DNA of 64,000 nucleotides, taken from contig NZ_CP114902.1 in the NCBI RefSeq assembly GCF_027497235.1, positions 2,059,501-2,123,500 of the forward strand, read 5' to 3'. Shown here piece after piece: positions 34,961 through 43,270 of the stretch (position 1 is the first letter of the stretch; every line of letters begins with the position of its first letter). The notes under the pieces were generated by a model. The model ran no database searches. It saw only the letters and a list, made by a program, of their open reading frames with translations, and had not been told where the DNA came from. This DNA comes from Micromonospora sp. WMMD1128. Lineage in GTDB: Bacteria > Actinomycetota > Actinomycetes > Mycobacteriales > Micromonosporaceae. The position numbers and the translations under genes are program-made.

Positions 34961-35146
34961 TCGATCTCGTACCGCCCGGTCGGCCGGGGTTGGCCGACCC
35001 TGTGAACCGAATCATAAAAAAACCTGGACACCGGGTCCCTCCTGGTCTTAACGTCCTCCCCATGATTCTGACACCGACGTCAGTGTCAACAATAGACCCG
35101 CAGACGAGGTCTGTTCCACCGGCCTCCCCGCACGAGAGGTGACGGC
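34961..35146. promoter_or_regulatory. Divergent promoter with candidate TetR operator (site B)
   Basis: TGACACCGACGTCAGTGTCA (35069-35088) is a 20-bp palindrome with one mismatched pair. On the minus strand TTGACA (35084-35089) followed by AATCAT after 16 nt would drive tetR, and the operator fills the spacer. On the plus strand CTGACA (35068-35073) is 17 nt from AATAGA and could drive the transporter operon. An A-run lies near 35015. Its likeness to the site at 30293-30312 points to one regulator. Confidence 0.6.
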
Positions 35147-36088
35147 ATGCGCGCTTTCCTGGTCCGCAGACTGGCCACCTTCGTGCCCACCCTGCTGCTG
35201 ATCACCCTGATGGTCTTCGGGCTGCAGCAGATCGTCCCGGGCGGCCCCGCCGAGGCGATCGCGGGCGCGGGATCGACCCAGGAGTCGATCGACGAGATCA
35301 ACCGACAGCTCGGGCTGGACCGGCCGCTGATCGAGCAGTACGCCTCCTGGATCGGCAACCTGCTGCGCGGCGATCTCGGCACCTCCTACTTCAGCCGCGA
35401 ACCGGTCGACACCCTGCTCGTCCGCCGGCTCGAACCGACCGTGCTGGTGGTGGTCTCGGCGCTGGTGCTGGCGCTGCTGATCGGCGGCGGGGCGGGGCTG
35501 TGGTCGGCGGCCCGACGTCGTCACCTGGACGGCCGCTCGGTGCTCGCGGTCTCCGGCATCGGCCTCGCCGTGCCCGACTTCTGGCTGGCGACGGTCGCCG
35601 CCGGCTTCATCGGCCTCGACCTGGCCCTGCTGCCGGCCGTCGGCTACACGCCGCTCGGCGACGACTGGGTACAGACGATCCGCTCGATCGTGCTCCCGGT
35701 GCTGGTGCTCTCCTTCGCCACCGGCGCGCTGGTCTGCCGGCACGTGCGCAGCGCGGTCGGCCAGGCGCTGGACAGCCCGCACATCCGGACGGCCTGGGCG
35801 ATGGGCCTCGCACCCCGGCAGGTGTACCTCGGCGACGCGTTGCGCTCGGCGGCGCCCGCCGTGGTGACCCTGCTGCCGCTGCTGGTGGCCACGCTGGTGG
35901 GGGCCTCCGTGGTGGTCGAGAACGTCTTCGCGATCCCCGGGCTGGGCAGCCTGATCGTGTCGTCGGTCGACAACCGGGACTACGCGACCCTGCAGGGCGC
36001 CGTGCTGCTGATGGCCCTGCTCGTACTCGTGCTCAACTTCGTCGCCGACCTGGTCCTGGCCCGGCTCGACCGGCGGGTGACGGCATGA
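35147..36088 (+). CDS. Oligopeptide-type ABC transporter permease (DppB/OppB-like)
   Basis: First membrane subunit of an importer, 313 residues. It has the family N terminus (FLVRRLATFVPTLLLITLMVFGLQQIVPGGP), LGLDRPLIEQYASWIGNLLRGDLGTSYFSREPV, about six helices, and the EAA-loop region AWAMGLAPRQVYLGDALRSAAP that contacts the ATPase. ATG at 35147 has AGAGG 7 nt upstream. It overlaps the CoA-transferase gene by 4 nt, which is unusual, since DppC normally follows DppB. In this catabolic context the transporter may import the pathway substrate or a conjugate of it. Confidence 0.9.
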   Translation: MRAFLVRRLATFVPTLLLITLMVFGLQQIVPGGPAEAIAGAGSTQESIDEINRQLGLDRPLIEQYASWIGNLLRGDLGTSYFSREPVDTLLVRRLEPTVLVVVSALVLALLIGGGAGLWSAARRRHLDGRSVLAVSGIGLAVPDFWLATVAAGFIGLDLALLPAVGYTPLGDDWVQTIRSIVLPVLVLSFATGALVCRHVRSAVGQALDSPHIRTAWAMGLAPRQVYLGDALRSAAPAVVTLLPLLVATLVGASVVVENVFAIPGLGSLIVSSVDNRDYATLQGAVLLMALLVLVLNFVADLVLARLDRRVTA

Positions 36089-36188
36089 CCGAGCGCACCG
36101 AGCGGAGCGAGGGCCGTGAGGGCATGCCCGGTCGGCTCGGCATGACCGAGCGCACCGAGCGGAGCGAGGGCCGTGAGGGCACGCCCGG
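36081..36188 (+). repeat. Tandem 51-bp repeat, GAGCG-rich, in the CoA-transferase N terminus
   Basis: Copies at 36081-36131 and 36138-36188 differ at one base (T/C) and have a 57-bp period, so the repeat is in frame (19 codons). Each begins with the gene's ATG and encodes MTERTERSEGREG. The core, ACCGAGCGGAGCGAGGG, is like short repeats I recall as abundant in Micromonospora-type genomes. It explains why the protein has an unusual charged leader ahead of the conserved domain. Confidence 0.85.
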
Positions 36189-37365
36189 CGCGTTGGCGGG
36201 CATCCGGGTGGTGGAACTCGGTCACGCGATCGCCGGTCCGCACTGCGCGCAGATGCTCGCCGACCACGGCGCCGACGTGGTCAAGGTCGAGCCGCCGGCG
36301 GGGGAGATGTCCCGCAACGCCCTGCCGGTGGTGGACGGCGGCAGCATCTACTTCGCGTCGCACAACCGCGGCAAGCGCAGCGTCTGTCTGGACCTCAAGA
36401 CCGAGGCGGGCCGGGAGGCGCTGCTCCGGCTCTGCGACACCGCCGACGTGGTGCTCACCAACTACGGCGCCGGCGTGCCGCAGCGGCTGGGCTGGTCCTA
36501 CGACGTGCTCCGGGCCCGTAACCCGCGTCTGGTGATGGTGCACGTCACCGGGTTCGGCGCCGGGGCGGCCGACGCGCCGCGGGGCGCGTACGACGGCGTG
36601 ATCCAGGCCATGGGCGGCATCGCCGACCTCACCGGTCAGCCCGGCGGGGAGCCGACGTTCGTCGGGGCGTTCGTGGCCGATCACGTGGCCGCGTACCACG
36701 CGACCATCGCCGTGCTGATGGCCCTGCGCGAGCGCGACGTGACGGGCGTCGGCGCCTACGCCGACGTGAGCATGCTCGACTCGTACACCGCCATGCTGGC
36801 CCACGAGGTCGGACTGGCCGCCGCCGGAGTCCCCCGCGGGCGCTGGGGCAACCAGGTCCAGACCGCGTTCGCGAACGTCTTTCCCGCGCGGGACGGGCAG
36901 GTGTTCCTGGCTCCGCTCGGCGACGCCGCCTGGCGGCGGTTCTGGGCCGTGCTGGGTGGCACCGAGGTCAGCTACGACGAGTCCACCGGCCCGGTGCGGC
37001 ACCGCCTGGAACGGGTGGTCAGCGAGTGGACGTCCGCGCTCACCGTCGCCGAGGTGCTGGCGGCGATGCACGCGGCGGGCGTCGCGGCGGGACCGCTGCG
37101 TTCGGTCGGGGAGGCGGTCGCGGCCATGGCCGACACGGACATGGTGCTGACCGTGGACGACCCCGACGGCCGCCCGGTGCGGGTTCCGGGCCGGCCGGTG
37201 CGGGTCGGCCTCACCGACCGTCCCGACGCGCTCGCCGTGCCGCGCGTCGGAGCGCACACCGGGGAGATCCTGGCCGAACTCGGGATCTCCCCGCACCAGC
37301 GGCCGAGCCTGGGCGATGCCGGGCCGGCCGGACCGGCAGCGCGATCGCGGGAGGCACACCGATGA
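36085..37365 (+). CDS. CaiB/BaiF-type (class III) CoA-transferase
   Basis: A 426-residue enzyme that moves CoA between carboxylic acids. After a 32-residue leader made by the 57-bp repeat, the domain starts with LAGIRVVELGHAIAGPHCAQMLADHGADVVKVEPP; NRGKRSVCLDLK and VGAFVADHVAAYHA follow, the latter holding the aspartate (in FVAD) that forms the covalent intermediate. The start could be ATG 36085 (4-nt overlap with the permease) or ATG 36142 in the second repeat copy. Its place between the two transporter permease genes suggests that import and CoA activation are linked, perhaps recycling CoA from a product to the incoming acid. Confidence 0.85.
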   Translation: MTERTERSEGREGMPGRLGMTERTERSEGREGTPGALAGIRVVELGHAIAGPHCAQMLADHGADVVKVEPPAGEMSRNALPVVDGGSIYFASHNRGKRSVCLDLKTEAGREALLRLCDTADVVLTNYGAGVPQRLGWSYDVLRARNPRLVMVHVTGFGAGAADAPRGAYDGVIQAMGGIADLTGQPGGEPTFVGAFVADHVAAYHATIAVLMALRERDVTGVGAYADVSMLDSYTAMLAHEVGLAAAGVPRGRWGNQVQTAFANVFPARDGQVFLAPLGDAAWRRFWAVLGGTEVSYDESTGPVRHRLERVVSEWTSALTVAEVLAAMHAAGVAAGPLRSVGEAVAAMADTDMVLTVDDPDGRPVRVPGRPVRVGLTDRPDALAVPRVGAHTGEILAELGISPHQRPSLGDAGPAGPAARSREAHR

Positions 37366-38249
37366 CCACCTCGCTGGACCCGCGCACCGCGGCCACGCCG
37401 TTGCGGCCCCGCGCCGGGCTGTCGGGCCGACGGACCCGGCGGGCCGGCGGCTCGCACGCCGTCGCCTTCTGGCTCGGCGGCGCCGTCGTGCTGCTGGTCC
37501 TGCTGGCCGGTCTGCTCGCGCACTGGCTGGCGCCGTACGACCCGCTGGCCATCGACTCCGCGAACCCGTACGCCGGGCCCTCCGGGGCGCACTGGCTCGG
37601 CACCGACGCGAACGGCCGCGACGTGCTGTCCCGACTGATGCACGGCTCGGCCTCCAGCTTCCGGGGGATCGCCATCACCGTCGGGGTGGCCGGCTTCTTC
37701 GGCAGCCTCTGGGGCCTCGTCGCCGGCTATCTCGGCGGGCCGGTCGACGAGGTCCTGATGCGCCTCGCCGACGCCGTGATCTCCTTCCCGGGCATCGTGT
37801 TGGCCATCGCCATCACCGGCGCCCTCGGGCCCAGCCTGCTCACCGCGATGCTCTCGGTCGGCGTCGTCTTCGCGCCCATCGTCGCCCGGTTGCTGCGCGC
37901 CCAGGTGCTGGCGCTGCGGCAGGCGGAGTTCGTGCTGGTGGCCCGCTCGCTCGGGGTGAGCGGCTGGCGGATCGCGCTGCGCCACGTGCTGCCCAACGCG
38001 ATGGGACCGGTCGTCGTGCAACTCTGCGGCCTGGCCAGCACCGCACTGATCATCGAGGCCGCCCTCGGCTTCCTCGGCCTGGGCGTGCAGCCGCCGGCGC
38101 CCAGTTGGGGGCCGGACCTGGCCCGCGCCTACGCCGACTTCTACGTCAACCCTCTGCTCACCGTCGCACCCGGCCTGCTGATCACCGCGACCGCGTTCGC
38201 GATCAGCCAGTTCGGCGACGGCCTGCGCGACCGCCTACGGATCGGATGA
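37362..38249 (+). CDS. Oligopeptide-type ABC transporter permease (DppC/OppC-like)
   Basis: Second membrane subunit, 295 residues. The cytoplasmic N terminus of about 30 residues leads into a first helix, then the typical WLAPYDPLAIDS and HWLGTDANGRDVLSRLMHG blocks, a PF-type binding-protein-dependent transport domain, the ATPase-contact segment SLGVSGWRIALRHVLPNAMGP, and ALGFLGLGVQPPAPSWG near the C terminus, which are hallmarks of DppC/OppC. ATG at 37362 overlaps the CoA-transferase stop and has GGGAGG upstream. Confidence 0.9.
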   Translation: MTTSLDPRTAATPLRPRAGLSGRRTRRAGGSHAVAFWLGGAVVLLVLLAGLLAHWLAPYDPLAIDSANPYAGPSGAHWLGTDANGRDVLSRLMHGSASSFRGIAITVGVAGFFGSLWGLVAGYLGGPVDEVLMRLADAVISFPGIVLAIAITGALGPSLLTAMLSVGVVFAPIVARLLRAQVLALRQAEFVLVARSLGVSGWRIALRHVLPNAMGPVVVQLCGLASTALIIEAALGFLGLGVQPPAPSWGPDLARAYADFYVNPLLTVAPGLLITATAFAISQFGDGLRDRLRIG

Positions 38250-38305
38250 GCCGTCCCGTCGTCCGGTCCACCCCTGTCACACCCGTCCCGTGATGAGGAG
38301 CAGCA

Positions 38306-39838
38306 ATGACCATATTCGACCGCCGCACACCGACCACCGTCCTCGCCGTCGGCATCCTCGTCCTCGGCGCCGTGTCCGCCTGCGGGTCCGACGACTCCGG
38401 TAACGACTCGTCCTCCGCCGGACCGGTGAAGATCGGCACGGTGAACTTCCCGACCTCGCTGGACCCGACCGTCAGCTCGTCGGGGTACGACTATCCGCAT
38501 CTGAACCTGATCTACGACCGGCTGCTGGTCGGCGACCCCAAGACCGGCGAACTCGGCCCCGGCCTGGCCACGTCCTGGAAGGTCGCGGACGACGGCTCCT
38601 CGATCACGCTCACGCTGCGCGAGGGCGTCACGTTCTCCGACGGCACGAAGCTGGACGCCGCCGCCGTGAAGGCGAGCATGGAACGGTTCAAGGCGTCCGC
38701 CAACGGCCAGGACATCGCCAGCGTCTCCACCATCACCGCCGAGGGTGCGAACACGGTGGTGCTCGCGATGAGCAAGCCGGACTCCTCGATCCCGACCGCG
38801 TTGAGCGACCGGGCCGGGATGATCGTCTCGCCGACCGCCGTGCAGAAGGAGGGCAAGGACTTCGCCGCCCGCCCGGTCGGGGCGGGGAAGTACACGCTGG
38901 AGAACCTGCAGACCGGCGCCGCGGTCAACTACAAGCGCAACGACGCGTACTGGGGGGACAAGGGCGCGGCGCCCACGCTCAACTGGCAGGTGTTCAAGGA
39001 CCCGCAGGCCATGGTGACGGCGTTCCAGAGCAACGTCGTCGACGTGGCGGTCTCGGTGCCGCCGCTGAGCGTGGACAAGCTGAAGACGGTGCCGGGCAAG
39101 CAGGTGGTCGTCGGCCCCGCGTACTCCGAGACGATGATCAACTTCAACGCGAAGTTGGCGCCGACCGACAAGGTGGAGATCCGGCAGGCGATCAACTACG
39201 CGCTCGACCGGGAGGTCATCCGCAAGGCCGCCAGCGGTGACGCCGCCGAGGTGACCTGGACGGCGCTGCCGCCGACCCACCCCTACCACGACGCGTCGAT
39301 CACGCCCACCTACGCCTACGACGAGGCGAAGGCCAAGGCGCTCGTCGCGCAGGCCACCGGAGGCAAGCGGGTGGCCATGAAGTGCCTGACCTTCCCGGGC
39401 CTCAACTACGAGACCAGCGGCCCGATCATCATCGACTCGCTGAAGAAGATCGGCATCGACGTCACCATCCAGTCCGAGACCGCCGCCGCGGCGACCGAGG
39501 CGTTCTGGGCCAAGGGCCAGGCGCCCTGCTTCCTGTCCGGCTGGACCGGCCACGCCGATCCGGCGATCACCTACGGCCGCCTGCTCAACCCGGACTCCTA
39601 CTACAACGCCGGCAAGACCGACTTCGGCACCGCGCCGCTGCAGGAGAAGCTGCTCACCACGTTCGACTTCGAGCCGCGCAAGGCCGCGGCCACCGAACTG
39701 GCCAAGAAGGTCGCCGAGGTCGCGCCGTTCGCGCCGCTGTTCACCGTACCGATGATCGTCGGGGTGTCCGACCAGGTGGCCGGCTACGAGCCGAACGCCA
39801 GCGGCCGACCGGACATGTCGACGGTGGCCCGCAAGTGA
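38306..39838 (+). CDS. Family-5 extracellular solute-binding lipoprotein
   Basis: Substrate-binding subunit of the importer, 510 residues. The signal peptide ends in the lipobox VSAC with lipidation at C26. The mature protein has the family-5 blocks: SLDPTVSSSGYDYPHLNLIYDRLL, GLATSWKVADDGSSITLTLREGVTFSDGTKLDA and VEIRQAINYALDREVI. This family binds peptides but also opines, nickel chelates and other small molecules, so the ligand is open. It is followed by the two ATPase genes, giving the order permease, CoA-transferase, permease, binding protein, ATPase, ATPase. Confidence 0.9.
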   Translation: MTIFDRRTPTTVLAVGILVLGAVSACGSDDSGNDSSSAGPVKIGTVNFPTSLDPTVSSSGYDYPHLNLIYDRLLVGDPKTGELGPGLATSWKVADDGSSITLTLREGVTFSDGTKLDAAAVKASMERFKASANGQDIASVSTITAEGANTVVLAMSKPDSSIPTALSDRAGMIVSPTAVQKEGKDFAARPVGAGKYTLENLQTGAAVNYKRNDAYWGDKGAAPTLNWQVFKDPQAMVTAFQSNVVDVAVSVPPLSVDKLKTVPGKQVVVGPAYSETMINFNAKLAPTDKVEIRQAINYALDREVIRKAASGDAAEVTWTALPPTHPYHDASITPTYAYDEAKAKALVAQATGGKRVAMKCLTFPGLNYETSGPIIIDSLKKIGIDVTIQSETAAAATEAFWAKGQAPCFLSGWTGHADPAITYGRLLNPDSYYNAGKTDFGTAPLQEKLLTTFDFEPRKAAATELAKKVAEVAPFAPLFTVPMIVGVSDQVAGYEPNASGRPDMSTVARK

Positions 39839-40839
39839 CAGGCGCGGAGCAGGCGGCCCTGACGGTCCGCGACCTGAGCGTCAGGTTCGCGGGGAGCCCC
39901 GAGCCCGCGGTGCGTGACGTCTCCTTCGCGGTCGGACGCGGTGAGGTCCTCGGCGTGGCGGGGGAGTCCGGCAGCGGCAAGTCCTCCATCGCCCTCGCCG
40001 CGCTGGGCCTGCTGCCGCCGGACGCCGAGGTGACCGGAAGCATCCGTCTCGACGACCAGGAACTGGTCGGGCTCCGGGGCCGCCGGCTCCGCGCGATCCG
40101 CGGCCGGCGGGTTGCGATGATCTTCCAGGAGAGCGTCTCCGCGCTGCACCCGATGCGCCGGGTGGGCGACCAGATCGTCCGGGTCGTCCGGGCGCACCTG
40201 CCCGCCGGCCGGAGCGAGGCCCGGCAGCGGGCGGCGGCGGCGCTGCGCGACGTCCGGCTCGACCCGGACCGGGTCCTGGACAGCTACCCGCACCAGCTCT
40301 CCGGGGGCATGTGCCAGCGGGTGATGATCGCGATGGCGCTCAGCTGCGAGGCCGACGTGGTCCTCGCCGACGAGCCCACCACGGCGCTGGACGTCTCGTT
40401 GCAGAAGGACATCCTCGTCCTGATCCGGGAACTGGTCGCCGCACGCGGGCTGAGCGCCGTCTTCATCAGCCACGACCTGGGCGTCCTCGGCGACGTGAGC
40501 GACCGGGTGATGGTGCTCTACCGCGGTGAGGTGAAGGAGATCGGCGCGGTGGACGCGATGCTGAGCCGGCCACGACACCCCTATTCGCAGGCGCTGCTCG
40601 ACTGCGTGCCGAGGCTCGGGGGTGACCGGCTGCGGACCTTCCCGGAGATCACCGCCGACCGGCCGGGCGGCTGGACCGGCGGCGGGTGCAACTACGCGGC
40701 CCGATGTCCCCGGGCCGCCGACGACTGCCGGGAACACCCCGCACTGCGCACCGTCGGGGAGAGCCTGGTGCGGTGCCGGCACCCGCTCGACGGGACGGTC
40801 CCGGCCAGCAGCGCCGACCGGGCGGAGGTGTGTCGATGA
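39835..40839 (+). CDS. Oligopeptide-type ABC transporter ATPase (DppD-like)
   Basis: First nucleotide-binding subunit, 334 residues. It has Walker A GESGSGKSS, the signature LSGGMCQRV, Walker B DVVLADEPTTALD and the switch histidine in FISHDLG. The C-terminal oligopeptide-ABC extension has ARCPRAADDC, whose cysteines belong to the cluster-binding segment seen in this family. GTG at 39835 overlaps the binding-protein stop by 4 nt; its ribosome-binding site is weak, so translation is probably coupled. Confidence 0.88.
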   Translation: MTGAEQAALTVRDLSVRFAGSPEPAVRDVSFAVGRGEVLGVAGESGSGKSSIALAALGLLPPDAEVTGSIRLDDQELVGLRGRRLRAIRGRRVAMIFQESVSALHPMRRVGDQIVRVVRAHLPAGRSEARQRAAAALRDVRLDPDRVLDSYPHQLSGGMCQRVMIAMALSCEADVVLADEPTTALDVSLQKDILVLIRELVAARGLSAVFISHDLGVLGDVSDRVMVLYRGEVKEIGAVDAMLSRPRHPYSQALLDCVPRLGGDRLRTFPEITADRPGGWTGGGCNYAARCPRAADDCREHPALRTVGESLVRCRHPLDGTVPASSADRAEVCR

Positions 40840-41594
40840 GCCAGGTCCTGCGGGTGGAGAACGTGTCCAAGGACTACGGTACGGGCCACCGGGCCCACCG
40901 GGTGCTCTCCGACGTCAGCCTGGAGTTGGCGCGTGGCGAGGTGCTCGGCGTCGTCGGCGAATCCGGATCCGGCAAGTCCACGTTGGGCCGGATCATCGCC
41001 GGCTTCCTGCCGCCCACCGAGGGCACCGTCGAGCACCTCGCCGGCGGACGGCGGTCGGTGCAGATGATCGTCCAGGAGTCGGCCGGGGCGTTGAACCCGC
41101 GGCTGCCCGTCTGGCGTTCGATGGCCGAGGTGACCGCGGTCAACCGCCGGTTGTCACGCCGGCTCCGCGAACCGTCGATGGAATACATCCGCTACGTGGG
41201 GCTCAGCGAGGCCGACGCCGACCGCCGCCCGACACAGCTCTCCGGCGGCCAGCGCCAACGCGTCTCGATCGCCCGCGCGCTGGCGGCCGAACCGACGGTG
41301 CTGGTCTGCGACGAGGCGGTGTCCTCGCTGGACGTGTCGGTGCGCGCCACCGTGCTCAACCTGCTCAACCAGGTCCGGGCCGACCTCGGCATCGCGATCG
41401 TCTTCATCTCGCACGACATCGCCGTGGTGAGCCACCTGGCCGACCGGGTCCTGGTGCTGAGCAACGGCACCGTGATGGAGCAGGGGCCGACCGACCGGGT
41501 GCTCACCCGCCCGGAGTCGGACTACACCCGCGCCCTGATCTCGGCGACCCCAAGCCTGGAACGCCGCCTGATGCACTCCGCCGAAGGAGCCTGA
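40836..41594 (+). CDS. Oligopeptide-type ABC transporter ATPase (DppF-like)
   Basis: Second nucleotide-binding subunit, 252 residues. Motifs are GESGSGKST (Walker A), VQMIVQESAGALNPRL (the Q-loop block typical of DppF/OppF), LSGGQRQRVSIARAL and VLVCDEAVSSLDVS. It lacks the C-terminal extension of the DppD-like partner, making it shorter than usual DppF. ATG at 40836 has GGCGGAGG upstream. It overlaps the stop of the preceding gene by 4 nt and completes the transporter. Confidence 0.88.
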   Translation: MSQVLRVENVSKDYGTGHRAHRVLSDVSLELARGEVLGVVGESGSGKSTLGRIIAGFLPPTEGTVEHLAGGRRSVQMIVQESAGALNPRLPVWRSMAEVTAVNRRLSRRLREPSMEYIRYVGLSEADADRRPTQLSGGQRQRVSIARALAAEPTVLVCDEAVSSLDVSVRATVLNLLNQVRADLGIAIVFISHDIAVVSHLADRVLVLSNGTVMEQGPTDRVLTRPESDYTRALISATPSLERRLMHSAEGA

Positions 41595-41597
41595 CCC

Positions 41598-42197
41598 ATG
41601 GACATCTTCGAGGCGATTCGGACCACGCGCGCGATGCGCCGGCTGGATCCCACCGTGCCGGTCACCGACGAACAACTGTGGACCATCCTGGGCGCGGCCC
41701 ACTGCGCGCCGTCCGGCGGCAACGCCCAGTGGCTGCGCTGGGTGGTGGTCACCGACGCCGCGCGGCGGGCCCGGCTCGGTGAGATCTACCGGGCCTGCTG
41801 GGCGCCGGTCCGCCGGCGGTACGACGACCGCGTACCGACCGACCCCGAGGCGGCCGAGCGGCAGGCCCGCATGCTGCGCTCGGCGGACCACCTGGCCGAG
41901 CACATGGGTGAGGCGCCGGCCCTGATCGTTCCGGTGACGACGGTGGACGAGCCGTCGTCGGTCTACCCGGCGGTGCAGAACCTGATGTTGGCGGCGCGGG
42001 CCCTGGGCCTGGGCACGACACTCACCACCACGCACCGGCACGCCGCCGACGAGGTGCGCGAGGTGCTCGGCCTGCCGCCGGACGCGATCGCCTGGGCGCT
42101 GATCCCGGTCGGCGTGCCGACCGGCCGGTGGGGGGAGGCCCGGCGGCGTCCGCTGGAGTCCGTCGTCTACTGGGACACCTGGGAGGCGACCCGGTGA
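41598..42197 (+). CDS. Nitroreductase-family protein
   Basis: A 199-residue FMN-dependent oxidoreductase of the nitroreductase fold. The N terminus DIFEAIRTTRAMRRLDPTVPVTDEQ, APSGGNAQWLRWVVV (FMN phosphate contact) and NLMLAARALGLGTTLTT are typical. It lies 3 nt after the DppF-like gene and overlaps the next ACAD by GTGA. A reductive step on a nitro compound, quinone or enoyl group is possible; nitroreductases in acyl-CoA clusters are often of unknown substrate. Confidence 0.85.
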   Translation: MDIFEAIRTTRAMRRLDPTVPVTDEQLWTILGAAHCAPSGGNAQWLRWVVVTDAARRARLGEIYRACWAPVRRRYDDRVPTDPEAAERQARMLRSADHLAEHMGEAPALIVPVTTVDEPSSVYPAVQNLMLAARALGLGTTLTTTHRHAADEVREVLGLPPDAIAWALIPVGVPTGRWGEARRRPLESVVYWDTWEATR

Positions 42198-43270
42198 GCG
42201 ACGAACTGGACGACTTCCGCCGGTCGTTGCGCGGCTTCCTGGCGAGGGTGTCACCGGAGTCCGAGGTCCGGCGGCTGATGGCCGATCCGGTGGGCTTCGA
42301 ACCCTCGACCTGGCAACGGATGGCGGTCGAGCTGGGGCTGCCCGGCGTGGCCATTCCCGAGACGTACGGCGGGCAGGGGTTCGGCGGCGCGGAGTCGCGG
42401 CTCGTGTTCGAGGAACTCGGCCGGGTCCTGTACGGCGGCCCGTACTTCGCCACCGTGGCCCTCGGGGCCGAGTTGTTGCTGCGTCTCGGCGACGAGCGGG
42501 CCTGCGCCGAGTGGCTGCCGCGGATCGCCGACGGGTACCTGCGGACGGCCGTCGCGCTCCGCGGCGACCTGCGCGCCCGGACCGGCGCCGACGGCGCGTG
42601 GGTGCTCGACGGGACCGCGCCGCACGTCGTCGACGCCGGGGCGGCGTCGCTCCTGCTCGTGGTCGCCCGGACCGCCGACGGCGTCGACGTGCTGGCGGTG
42701 GACCCGGCCGAGGAGGGGGTGACCGTGACACCGTCGCCCGTGCTGGATCCGACCCGCCGGCAGGCGGTGGTGCGGTTCGACGGCGTCCGGGCACGGCGGC
42801 TCGGCCGGCCCGGACAGGCGTCCGCGGTGGCGGCCCGGGTACGCGACCAGGCGATGGTCGCGCTCGCCGCGGAGCAGACCGGCGGCGCGGCCCGGGCGCT
42901 GGAGTTGACCGTCGAGCACGCGTCGAGCCGGGAACAGTTCGGCCGACCGGTGGGGGGTTTCCAGGCGGTCAAGCACCTGTGCGCCGAGCGCCTGCTCGAC
43001 GTCGAGTCGATGCGGTCGCTCGTGTTCGCGGTGGACGACACCCGGGACGACGACGCCTTCGCCGTCCAGGCCCGGACCGTGCGGGCGTTCTGCTCCGAGG
43101 CGTACTTCCGGGTCACCGCCACCGCCGTGCAGGTGCACGGTGGCATCGGCTTCACCTGGGAGCACCCGATCGGCCTCTACTTCAAGCGGGCCAAGAGCAG
43201 CGAGCTGCTGTTCGACGGGCCGGCGACCCAGCGGGAGGAACTCGCCGACCGCCTGCTCACCGCCCGATGA
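42194..43270 (+). CDS. Acyl-CoA dehydrogenase, short FadE type
   Basis: A 358-residue acyl-CoA dehydrogenase, shorter than the usual 380-400. It shows GLPGVAIPETYGGQGFGGAESRLVFEELGRVLYGGPYF at the N-terminal domain, SREQFGRPVGGFQAVKHLCAERLLDVE and QVHGGIGFTWEHPIGLYFKRA at the C-terminal domain. The middle beta domain is reduced. Such proteins in actinobacteria often form alpha2beta2 heterotetramers with a second ACAD, as in steroid side-chain degradation, so it could partner another dehydrogenase here. GTG at 42194 overlaps the nitroreductase stop. Confidence 0.85.
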   Translation: MSDELDDFRRSLRGFLARVSPESEVRRLMADPVGFEPSTWQRMAVELGLPGVAIPETYGGQGFGGAESRLVFEELGRVLYGGPYFATVALGAELLLRLGDERACAEWLPRIADGYLRTAVALRGDLRARTGADGAWVLDGTAPHVVDAGAASLLLVVARTADGVDVLAVDPAEEGVTVTPSPVLDPTRRQAVVRFDGVRARRLGRPGQASAVAARVRDQAMVALAAEQTGGAARALELTVEHASSREQFGRPVGGFQAVKHLCAERLLDVESMRSLVFAVDDTRDDDAFAVQARTVRAFCSEAYFRVTATAVQVHGGIGFTWEHPIGLYFKRAKSSELLFDGPATQREELADRLLTAR

